Shown: one piece after another, positions 34,850 to 44,231 of the stretch | Position numbering within the stretch: position 1 is the first letter of the stretch | Layout of the letters: each line of letters begins with the position of its first letter | Made by a program: the position numbers and the translations under genes | The notes under the pieces: model-generated | What the model saw: the letters and a program-made list of their open reading frames with translations, nothing else | Database searches by the model: none | Told to the model about the DNA's origin: nothing | Origin: Neospora caninum Liverpool | Lineage: Eukaryota > Apicomplexa > Conoidasida > Eucoccidiorida > Sarcocystidae | Assembly: GCF_000208865.1 (NCBI RefSeq) | Contig: NC_018397.1 | Location: 5,981,748-6,045,747 of the forward strand | Reading direction: 5' to 3' | Length of the DNA stretch: 64,000 nt

Positions 34850-36335
34850 TGAGTACCCACGCACAGATATACGCATATGGACACGGATAGTGTGTATTTT
34901 GATGTGTTCGTTTACAATGTGCCTTTGTGTGGAATGAATCTGCAGCCAGTGTTGCTCCCCGGGGGAGGGATCGCGGGCGTTTTGCACCGGATGTCTCGGG
35001 ATTTACCATCATGGGGCAGATGATGCCGAGCGGGAGGAAGAGTGGGGCGAAGAGGGCGAGGTCTTCTTTCTTCACGCCGCGCTCAATCAGCTTCAACTGC
35101 GTGGCTGCGTCGACGCACGCAAACGCGATCCGACAAGTCAGCAGAAGAAGCAAGAGTGTCCGGACTGGCGGCAGGAAGAGCAGCTGAGTCACACCGCATA
35201 CACACAGCATGCAAGCTCGCGTGCAAAACGCATGCGCGAGTGCATGTCGGCACAAAGGAAGCGTCGTGCGGACGCGAGCGGGCGCGTGTCTCCTCCAGAG
35301 GACTCGTGTTCAACATCGCAGCTTGGAAAGGTAACCATCGCACGGGCGGCACGCGCAGTATCTGAACCTACAGCGCCGGTGCGATTTTTCTCGCGGAAAG
35401 GGCGAGACTTCTCACCTTCCACAGGAGACAGTAAGACTCAAGGACGCCTTCAGGTTCCCCTTCTTCTGCCGGGTCGGAGACGGTCGAGGAGACACTCTCG
35501 CGTTTCGCCTCTGGGCACGCGCTGCAGGGAGAAAGGAACGCATTTTGACCCTGAACAGCACACTGGCAAAGGCGCGCGCACGCGTCTCTCCCCACGAGCA
35601 CTCAGCCCGCAAGCGCGTTCCCGCCTCGCTCCTTCATCTCCCCTTCTCTCGCTTCTGCGCTGTCTCTCTTTCCTCTCGGCTTCCAGAGCACCGACAGGCG
35701 AGTAGGCGAACGACGCGCGCGAAAAAGTTGAAATTCGCTTCCAGACACGAGTCTCTCCCTCGTGGGGCGAGGAAGTCGTCTCTGCCTCTGGACGGTCGCC
35801 TTACCCGCGTCGGCGGACTGTCCGTCCGGCCGCCTGAGCACGTTCGCTTCCTCCTGCGTGTTCTGCATCGCTCGCAGACGCGTCTTGGCCGTTCTCGAGA
35901 ATTTCGTCCGTGAAGAGATGCACTTCCTCGCCAGGAGCGCCGATTGGCCCCACCGACAGCGCCGCCTCTGCGCGAGGCAGGCGTTTGGATGTACCCTTTC
36001 CCTTCTTGGCCGCAGCCGCAGAGGAGACAGAAGAGCGACGTGCACGCTCCCCGCCGTGCGTACTGTAGTCCTCGGGGAAAAAGAGAAGAACGACGACGGT
36101 GGTGGCGATGATGACCCAACCCCAAAACCTACACACGCCAAGACAGAACGACGAGGGAGTGGAAACGGAGAAGAACAAACCGAGAAAAAAACGTGTAGAT
36201 GCTCGTAAAAAGGGCGAAAGGTGCCTCGGGCAACACTCACACATTCGCAAACAGGGATACCAGGAATATCGAGACACATGGAAATGCAAATATCCATATA
36301 TATATATATATATATATATAAACCCAATCTTCATG

Positions 36336-36381
<46 letters not shown>

Positions 36382-39300
36382 TAACTATGTGTGCAAATGT
36401 ATCCGTATATATATAGAGAGATGAATTATTATTGAGTGTACGTACGCCACGAGTAAAGCAATAGACAGGAGACTCGACTCCCCAGTCTACACGCGCCGCT
36501 CGGGATTTAGAACGGTTGCCGGAAATTGGGGTTCTACAGCGACGAAAAAAACGTTCATAGACACACAGGCAAGTACCTGAGGAATCCCGCGAGATCGAGG
36601 AGAGCGCCAGGCTCGCTTCCGTCAGCGAAGCTGTCTCCAAGGAGAAAAGCGGGAAGGAAGCGGCGACATGTTTGCGGATCGTTGAGAGCGAGGAATCCAA
36701 CGTACGACACAAAGTAGCCGAGAGTCTGCCCGACTGTGTTGCACGTCGAGGCCATGCTGCAAAAGGAGGCAGAAAAAGAAACCGACGCAGGCGCCGCGAT
36801 CGCACACGTTCTCTCTCCGACGGGGTGGACGCCGCGCATGCAGTGACAGAATGCTGATTGACGGAAGACGCGAAAAACAATCCTGACGTGAGCACGAAAT
36901 CCGCGGAAACCCTAAATCCAGCCCCTGTATAGCGCGCGCGAAAAGGAGAGAGGCGAGGAGACAAAAGAACAAGCGGCAGAAGGAGACAGGCGAGGAGACA
37001 AAAGAATAGGCGGCAGAAGGAGACCAGCAAGAAGGCCGTCGGCGCTTTTTCCGTCTCTGAAGATGGTCACAGTGTCTAGATACAGGCCGGTGTGCATGCG
37101 CCGTCGCGTGCACAGAGGAGCGGACAGAGGGGGAGACAGCACGTGCTCAGCGTTTTCGAGTTTCTCTTTCTTCCTCAGTTTCGATCTGCTGCCTTCCGCG
37201 CGCGGGATGCGCGTTTCTCTGTCTGTGCGGTGAGGCGCGGGGCTTGTTGTGTCTGTTGCCGGGAGAGGAGAAAGAAGGCATATGCGAATTTCACTGGGTT
37301 GGAAAGACGAGAAAGTTGCGGCTCCCTCACCCCTTGTTTTCTGCGCTGAGCATTGTCAGAGCCCAGCCGTCGACGGCGATGTCCTGAGAAGACGCATCGA
37401 GCGACGCAGGCGTACACTAGCGAAGAAAAGGTGCAAAGAAAAAGAGGCAGACGCAGACGGTAAAAACATAAGATGGAGAAATAGGGAGAAAGAGAGAGAC
37501 AGAGACAAAGGGACAGACGGAGAAAGGAGGGACAGACGGAGACAAAGGGACAGACGGAGAAAGGAGGGACAGACGGAGACAAAGGGACAGACGGAGAAAG
37601 GAGGGACAGACGGAGAAAGGAGGGAGAGCACTACAGAGGAATTCCACAAAAAAGGTACAGAGAAAGAGAGACGTACACATAGATCGACGGACAGAGGAAA
37701 CACATGTCGATTAAAATACATTGCTGAAGGAGGTAGAAAGTGACCGCGCCAAAGTCGTGGACGCAGGAGGCAGCAGACTGGAGAGGGGAGGAAAAGAGAA
37801 GCAATGGAGCACGGGAACGCGAATAGAGCCGGTGATCAGCTGAGAGACGATAGACGAGGAGGGAGAAAGAACGCGACGGCGTGTGGAGCCTGGTTAAGGA
37901 AGACACTTCAAAGAGAAAGCAGGGCGCTTGACGGGGCACACAAAGTGAAGTGAAGCAGAGGAAAAAGACGCGACAAACAGACAAACAGCAGGAAAGAGAG
38001 GACGAAAGAGAAAGAGACCGTAGAAACAGCTTGCCTGTGTCGCCATGAGGAAGTACAGGACACCGAAGAACAACGTGAGACTCTCGACGTCTGGGGCGGT
38101 GTGCCCGTCGCGCCCGTCTGCCGAGAACGCAAAGACGAATGAAAGGAAGAGAGGAAGAGACAGAAAGGGTACTGAAGAGAGCGCAGAATCGGCAATACCT
38201 GAAGCCGTAAAAAACCGTGTGTTTTGTGTTTATGGCAGTCTCTCCCTCCTTTTCACGCTTGACCTGCTACTCCAGCTGTTTTCTCCCGAAAACGAGGCTC
38301 GGCTGCCTTCCTCAGCCAAACATGTGTGTCGCCTCTCCCTGTGCCTCTCTCTCTCGCTATCTCTTCCTCTCTCTCGCTATCTCTTCCTCTCTCTCTCTTT
38401 CTCTCTCTTTCCCGTCTCGATGCATCGCTTCCCTTTCCGGTCTTGGCCGTTTCCTGAAGCTCGTCGAGATTCTTCGGCGTTCTTCGCGCCTTCCCGGGTT
38501 TTCCGCGGTTCCGCCGCTCGGGGGGTTCGTGAGAAGCGGCTGCGTCTCACCTCCGATCCAAGCGAGAATCCGCGCGGGGTCGCCTCCCCAGACCATCAGG
38601 ATGCCCGCGAGAAACTGCACTGGCAGCAGCCAGGAGCGCCGGCGGCCGATCCGCGGCGAGTGCAGCGCGTCGACGAGAGGTGCCCAGAGGAGCTTCAGGC
38701 TGCACGGGGCGAAGAAAACAGAATTCGGGAAGGCACAGAAATGGCGGCTTAGAAAGAGAGAGAGAGAGAACAGGAAACAGAGAGGGGGGAACAGAAGGAG
38801 AGGAGAGAGACAGAGGGGCGAGAGGAGATTTTAGCAAAGACGGGAAAAGAGGGCGAGGGGGGGGGAAGCGAGGAAGCGTGGAGAGGGCAAGAAGACGCAC
38901 CTGAAGGGGAGAGAGACGAGAGACAGAAGAGACTGCTGTTTGTAGGAGATTTTCCCCGAGAGAAGAAAGGGGACACTGCCGCTCAGACCCATGGGGATTC
39001 CCTGTGTGAAGAACACAGCGCGCGACACATCTGGTGAAGCCGAGGAGAAAGAAAAGGGGAACGAAGGAGGGGAAAAAAGAGAGAGAGAAAGAAAGAGAAA
39101 AGGAAAGGAGGAGGGGGAAAAAGAGAGAAAGAAAGAAAAAGGAAAGAAGGACGCGAAAAGGAGGGACAGAAAGAAAGAGAAAAGGAAAGAAGGAGGGGGG
39201 AAAAGAGAGAAAGAAAGAAAAAGGAAAGGAATCAAGAGGTGGAGGCAAAACACTTTCCACCGTGCAGCCGCGTACGCGAAAATGACTGCAGATACCACAA

Positions 39301-39438
39301 ACGGGGACGCGAGCGGGGAGAGACAACGGATACAGGAGACAGGGGAGTTACCTGCAGAGTGTAGAGGAGGAAGAGGAGGGCGACGGAGGGGCCGTCGCGC
39401 CCCAGAAGCCTCTCCATGAGCGAAGCTGAAACTTTCAT
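32414..39438 (-). CDS. SLC33A1: Acetyl-CoA transporter, SLC33A1/AT1 family (15 exons)
   Basis: Predicted minus-strand exons in transcript order: 39438-39352, 39001-38901, 38699-38551, 38117-38035, 37383-37331, 36756-36577, 36128-35805, 35521-35416, 35183-35007, 34514-34427, 34312-34170, 33902-33816, 33496-33415, 33090-33004, 32562-32414. The product is about 631 residues with phase kept at every junction. It is a multi-pass major-facilitator-like protein that moves acetyl-CoA into the ER/Golgi lumen for protein and glycan acetylation. Family signatures: [16 protein letters not shown] (TM1), [21 protein letters not shown] (loop 2-3), [37 protein letters not shown] with [10 protein letters not shown], and [19 protein letters not shown]. 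Human SLC33A1 has 549 residues. The extra length is mostly a roughly 130-residue hydrophilic loop (exons 7-8). The intron after exon 4 starts with GC rather than GT. The start ATG gives a short N-terminus. Upstream in-frame sequence is polypyrimidine and looks like 5' UTR, but an extra 5' exon cannot be excluded. Confidence 0.9.
33593..33612 (-). repeat. Interstitial telomere-type repeat (TTTAGGG) in transporter intron
   Basis: The plus strand reads two consecutive ccctaaa units preceded by a third partial one. On the minus strand this is gtttagggtttagggtttt. It lies in the intron between the exons at 33816-33902 and 33415-33496. TTTAGGG is the telomeric heptamer used by coccidians and plants. 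Confidence 0.75.
33932..34052. repeat. About 20-nt purine minisatellite in transporter intron 11
   Basis: Tandem copies close to gaagaatgcgagacagagag on the plus strand decay into a shorter gaaagggagagagagag unit. It lies between the exons at 33902 and 34170. Confidence 0.85.
34742..34777. repeat. (TA)n microsatellite in transporter intron 9
   Basis: A TA run with one TGTA interruption, between the exons at 34514 and 35007. Confidence 0.85.
34809..34847. repeat. (AT)n microsatellite in transporter intron 9
   Basis: An uninterrupted run of 39 bases of alternating AT, 30 bases from the preceding TA run. Confidence 0.9.
36296..36377. repeat. Paired (TA)n microsatellites in transporter intron 6
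   Basis: Two TA runs (36296-36320 and 36340-36377) separated by a 19-nt non-repetitive spacer, between the exons at 36128 and 36577. Confidence 0.88.
37512..37626. repeat. 19-nt purine minisatellite in transporter intron 4
   Basis: About six head-to-tail copies alternate between two close variants, gacagacggagaaaggagg and gacagacggagacaaagg. It lies in the intron between 37383 and 38035, the same intron that has the GC donor. Confidence 0.88.
38341..38412. repeat. CT-rich 22-nt tandem repeat
   Basis: Copies of tctctctcgctatctcttcc and a CT run inside the transporter intron between 38117 and 38551. Unlike the rest of this gene's introns, this patch is pyrimidine-rich on the plus strand. Confidence 0.7.
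39035..39236. repeat. Polypurine tract with GAAA/GAAAGG repeats
   Basis: About 200 bases of almost pure purine on the plus strand (units such as gaaagagaaaaggaaagga), inside transporter intron 1 (39002-39351). It has near-mirror symmetry and could form triplex structures. Confidence 0.75.
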
Positions 39439-42062
39439 TTCGCTTGCCGCAGCGTAGGAGAGAGGAAGAGACGAAAGAAGAGAAAGTACCAAGAGAAGAC
39501 AGAAAACAGAGAGCAGAAAGAAAGCCACGGGGAGAAAGAAAGCAACGGGGAGAAAGAACGCAACGAGGAGAAAGCAGAGAGGAGCAAGGAACACGGAAGA
39601 GAACGAAGACAGGGTTTGGGAGTGTGTTTGTGTCTCGTCGCGTGAGGCGGGCAGAGAACGCTGAGAGAGGATGTTGTGTGTATCGAGAAAAAGAGAGACG
39701 GGGCTAGCGACTGCATGCAAGAGAGAGTTCCTGGGAAAAGGAGACAAAGAAGAAACGAAGGAAAGGCGATTGAAACACCCTCCAGGAAGACAGCGCTGCC
39801 GCAGGGAGGCGCCGCGCTCGAGGAGCCGACGCAACGTGACGTGGAAGGTCGACAAAGACACACAGAAAACTCTAGGGACGAGAAAAAGAAAGAGAAGGGA
39901 CAACGAAGAAAGAAGAGAGAGACGAAAGAGAGAGAAGAACGAGTAGACAAAAGAGAGAAGACGGAGCGAAGGAAGAGAAGGAACACCTCGAGAGAGAAGA
40001 CAGAGTGCAGAGAGAGGACGGAACGGGGGGCGAAGAAGCGTTTCAAGATTGCGTTCTCGTCTTCTCTCTTGCTACGTGCCTTCAGTTCTTTCCATTTCTT
40101 CTTCTGGAAAAAAGCGACATCTCTCCCTTTTTGATTTGTGCTTCTTGGCTAGTCCAGCTGGCCGCGGAGACTCCCCCGAAAAGTTGGCATTTTCTTGCGC
40201 TTTTCGCGTTTCGCCCGCACGGGCGAACTTCGCTGCGAGCCTCGAGTGCACGAAATTTTCCTTTTCTCGGCTCTTCTGGGTTTGAAAACAAAACAGGTGG
40301 AAGGAAAGATGGAAGAGATGCGGCCTTTTCCTCGCGCCTGCCTGGTCTCGAAAATCGTTATTCTCTTTCAACTCGCCGTCTCCCCTCGTAGTATCTCTCT
40401 CTTTCCATGCCTTTACCACTCTCTACCTCTCTCTCTTTCTCTCCTTCTCTTTCTGTCTGTTTTCCGAATCCCTTTCTCTGTGTTTCTCCTCTTTCTGGAA
40501 GGGGAGGAAAACCCTTGAAATCCGTCCTCTCGCCGCTCGGTCTTCCGGGAACGCTACAGGAGGCTCGGATGCTTCCCTGCTCGTCCGACTTTTTCGCGAG
40601 TTTTTCTCTTTTTCGGCAAGCGATTCACGACACACAGAGATGCCCCGTCCCATTGGGCAACACAGAGTGCAAAGCTGTGTCTCCAGAACCTAAATGCGGG
40701 ACTCAGCATGAAAGCTGCAAAAATGGAATCAACACAAAGCGGGACTCGCAGCTTTGTGCGTGGCAGTCAGGAGTTCCTAATCTACACCCAGCACGCCTTT
40801 AGAAAATTCCTTCCACCTGAGTGTGGACTGTCTTTCCTGGCTAAGGCATCGGGGTGATTCAAGTCGAGCGAAAAAACTTCCAGGAAGATCTTGAAACCCG
40901 CGAACGACAGCTCCTACGCGAGACGGGAGGTTCGCGCGCCCGTTCGCAGCTGCATTGAAAGCGACTTCCTCACAAAAAAAGAGGAAGAGTATCAGTGCAC
41001 ACACACATAAATGTATCTACAGATGCTTATGTATGCGTCCGCGTATATGCGTGCGTATGTGTGTATATCTAGTCGGATGAACATGAATCATCGAAAAAAA
41101 CGTGTGAAAATACGTATCGGCACACAAGGCCGCCATGTGTCTTGCCGGCATTTAACCGAAAGAATGTGGGTTCGATTCCCTGAGAATCTAATTTTGATTA
41201 TATAAAAATATAAAAGCGAGTTTCCGGCGTTTCGTGGAAGCAGCAGAGTCATGCGTCAGAGATGCGTCGGCTAGGCGAGCAGAGATTTCATTTTGGTGAG
41301 ATATCTCGAGTTTTGAGCCTCCCTCGGTGCACGGCCGCTTCTCGCGAATAAAAAACACGGTCGACGAGAGAGCACGGAAAACCCGACTCTTGACCGAATT
41401 CCGACTTCCCGAGAGAAAGCGCAGTCTGAGACAAACCGGCAACGGGTGAGACGCGTGTGAGAGCTGAGGGAAGAGAGAGGAGCCTTCGAGGCGGGAGCGA
41501 GAATAAAACGAAGATCGCTCTTTTTTTCCCGAACTTGACGGTCACTCGTCGCCGCCAGAGGCCTCATTCGGAGAAAACCAGGAGCGAGGAAACCCCGAGA
41601 CAAGCAACGATTCCACAGAACGAGGAATTGAAAAAAAAAGGAAGCGAAACGAAGAAAGGAAAGAGAAATCAAGCAAACACAAAGGGAAATAACGAAGGAG
41701 AAAACGCGGGTTTGTCCGGGGGACGAACTGCAAGTGCGTCGCTCTCTGGGAGAGGGGCGCAGAAGAGACAAAAGTGTGAAGAACGCGGGAGTCGACGAAA
41801 CGGAGGATAACGAAGAAGAGAGAGAAAACTGAACACGACCGACGGCAAGAAGACGCGAAAAGGCGGCGACGCGTCTTCTCTGTGGAAAGCGGCCTCAGGC
41901 TGACTAAAAAACCCCAATGAGCAGGAAAGAGAGGAGACGGAAGATGCGGAGAAACAGAAAAAGATAGAGAAAACCGGCGAGGAGAGACAGAGGGAGAAGA
42001 AACCTACGAGACGAGAGAGAAAACGAGAGAAAGAAACCAAGGGAGACGGGACTCCTCGTCAA
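39439..42062. other. Intergenic region between transporter and MED21
   Basis: It contains the upstream region of the minus-strand transporter gene and the 3' UTR of MED21. Both genes are on the minus strand, so this spacer should hold the transporter promoter and leader (the polypurine plus strand up to about 40020 fits a pyrimidine-rich leader). No coding exon is supported. A tRNA B-box-like string at 41169-41181 lacks the other tRNA arms. Confidence 0.5.
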
Positions 42063-43461
42063 TTACTCATCAACGACAATGTGGGTGTCCTCGGTCAGCG
42101 ACTGTCGGAGAGCTTGACGTAGGGTCTCCCGAACTCTGCTGGTCTCCGCAGTCAGTGCGCGCAGTTCCGCGGCGGCCTTCTGATTCTCCTTTTCCAGAAA
42201 GGCAATCTTCCGGTTCGTCTCCGCCTGAAAAAGAGAGAGAGGGAACAAGAGAGAAGAGAAAGAGGAAACGGACGAGAGAGAGAAAGAGAGAGTCAACAGA
42301 AGCCAAACAGCAAACGATGTCGAAGATAAAGGACGCGAGAAGTAAGGCCATGCGTAGTCGAGGGGGAAAGCTCTTCTCTGGTCTTCCTCTCCACGAGAGA
42401 AACAAGACGAAGACACTGAGACCGTGTACTGTCTGTGCGGATCGCGAAACACTGAGAACAAAAACGTCTCATTGTAAGCATGTGAAAAAGAAAGAAGACT
42501 CGAAAGCGAGGCGAGAGGCGCCTCTCCCGCGAGGCCACGAAAAAAGGAGAATCTTGCACAGCCGCTCTGCGCCAGTCGCCGAGGACGGCGCCGACCAAAG
42601 AGGCGAGGAGCAGAGATTTTTTCGTGCGCTTCCTGCTCTCGTTTCTTCTTTTCCGCAGCCGGTTAAGGCCCCGCTCTTCTGAGTTTTTAAAAGGTTCACT
42701 TACTCGGGTGCGAAGGGACGAAGGCAAATTCTCCATCTCCGTCTCGATTGCATGCATGATGACGGCGACGTTGTTTGCGGAGCGCAGCAAAAAAGACTCC
42801 AGCTGCGCGCGCTTCTCAGCATCGCCCTCTTCTTTGCTAGCGGAAGAAGAAGAGGAAGAAGAATTGGGGGGAGAGAGCGGGAGAGGCGGCGCAAGTTCCG
42901 GGACTTGCTGGACGACGTCCTGAGAGGAGAGAGAGGATCGGGAAAAACAAACGAAATGAGAAAAAACGGAAAGAAGAGGAGAGAGGAGGGGAGAAGACAA
43001 AGAGACGAAGGAGGGAGAACGAGAACACCGAAGCGGAGGCGGCGGGGCACAGAGAGGGAACGGGAGGTCGAGAAGGAGAAGGGGAAGAGAAGGAAGATCA
43101 AGAAGTGGAGGAGGGAAACCAGGCACATTTGGTATCGATTTCTAAGTGAGGCACACGCGCGCACAGCGGAAAAGGAGATCGTGAGGAGAGAACAAAGACA
43201 AAGATGCCCGCCCTCCACACATTCGCATCCGTGCTCTTCCGAACGGTCGCCCTCGGCCACGCCATTTTCTCCCTCAAGCCTCTTCTTTCTCTCAAGCGCC
43301 CAGGCTCTCCGCACTCCTCTCCCTTGTCTTTTGCAGAAGGTTTCACCAGCGAGACTTACGTAGAGGTGACTGGAGAAGTTCGTGAGGAGAAGCTGGAGAC
43401 GCGTCACGGTGTCCGCCGCCTGCGGAGAGGGAAAGGGCGGCGACGCCCCTGCCGGCAGCAT
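42063..43461 (-). CDS. MED21: Mediator complex subunit 21 (Med21/Srb7), 3 exons
   Basis: Predicted minus-strand exons: 43461-43360, 42919-42704, 42224-42063, giving 159 residues with all junctions in phase 0. Med21 is a small middle-module subunit of Mediator that pairs with Med7 through helices and links gene-specific factors to RNA polymerase II in the nucleus. The family pattern is visible. An N-terminal helix (DTVTRLQLLLTNFSSHLYDV, about residues 17-36) is followed by VQQVPELAPP, where animal Med21 has a Gln/Pro-containing loop. A long middle helix follows (LLRSANNVAVIMHAIETEM, then LPSS near 95). The C-terminal coiled coil includes KIAFLEKENQKAAAELRAL. Human MED21 has 144 residues, so the length fits. 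A Ser-rich insertion and KEEGDAEKR lie in exon 2. The ATG opens an Ala/Pro-rich leader of about 16 residues. The assignment is by family pattern rather than by any single diagnostic residue. Confidence 0.75.
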
Positions 43462-44231
43462 CGAGAAAGAAAAAGGAAAAAGAGAAAAAGGAGAAAAAGA
43501 CAAAAAAGATAAAAAGAGCAAACGACAAAGGGGAAGGAAGAGGGGACGAGGGTGGACGCTCGAAGGGAGGGAAAGGTTTCGAGAGATCGAGAAAAGAAAG
43601 GACGGAGAAGAAAAGAGGCGCGAGAAGACCCAAGAGAAAGAAGGAAAGAGAAAGATTGCGAGTGGTAAAGAAAGGAAGAAGGAAAGAAAAAGGAAGAGAG
43701 ACCGAGCCACCAGCGGCAAAGAAGGGGGGCAACCGAAGTGTTGCAGGGCGCGAAGAGAGGAACGAAGCAAAAACGTGGAAGGAAAAAAGAGATGAAACGA
43801 GAAAAAAGGAGACACCAAAAACACAGGAAATCCGGAAAAGAGACACACACAGTCAACATGCCCAAAGAATGCAAGCGCCAACCGCTGCAGTGACTCCAAA
43901 AGAGCGAATGATGGCTGCATGCGCATGCAAGCGAAAACGGGAAGGTTCCAAGTCGCCCATTCCCGACCGATTTTCTCCCAGGAAAGACGCCGACACACTT
44001 CATTCCTTGTCTTTCTCTTCCTTTGTTTCTTGTCTTCTCACTTCGTTTTCACACATTTTCTGGGATCTTCTCTCTCCCCTTCACCTCGCCTTTTCTCTGT
44101 CTTCCTCTGCATCTTTGGCTTTATCTGTCGTTCTCTGACTCTCTCTTTGTGCCTGCTGTCCCGTTACATTTTTTTTAGTCTTTTCCTCGCTCGCTCCATC
44201 TCTCTTTCTCTCTGCGCTTCTCTTCAGTGCC
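43462..44231. promoter_or_regulatory. Shared divergent promoter region, MED21 / UQCC1
   Basis: The 770 bases between the start codons of two divergent genes. The MED21 half is purine-rich on the plus strand and the UQCC1 half is pyrimidine-rich, so each half is pyrimidine-rich in the sense of its own transcript. The switch lies near 43850-43980, which is the likely initiation zone. A catgcatgcg-type sequence (gctgcatgcgcatgcaagcg near 43913-43933) sits right at the switch. TGCATGC-like sites are known targets of apicomplexan AP2 factors. Confidence 0.5.

Noticed and set aside
37512..37626. CRISPR-like array
   Set aside because: The units are contiguous without unique spacers, in an intron of a eukaryotic gene. 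It is an ordinary minisatellite.
38217..38834. 205-235 codon plus ORFs over transporter exon 3
   Set aside because: They are driven by CT repeats. The opposite strand carries the conserved transporter motif [10 protein letters not shown]...GRRRSW.
41110..41191. Possible tRNA (gggttcgattccc B-box-like string)
   Set aside because: The 5-bp T stem does not pair beyond three bases, and no acceptor, D or anticodon stems can be drawn upstream at the right spacing.
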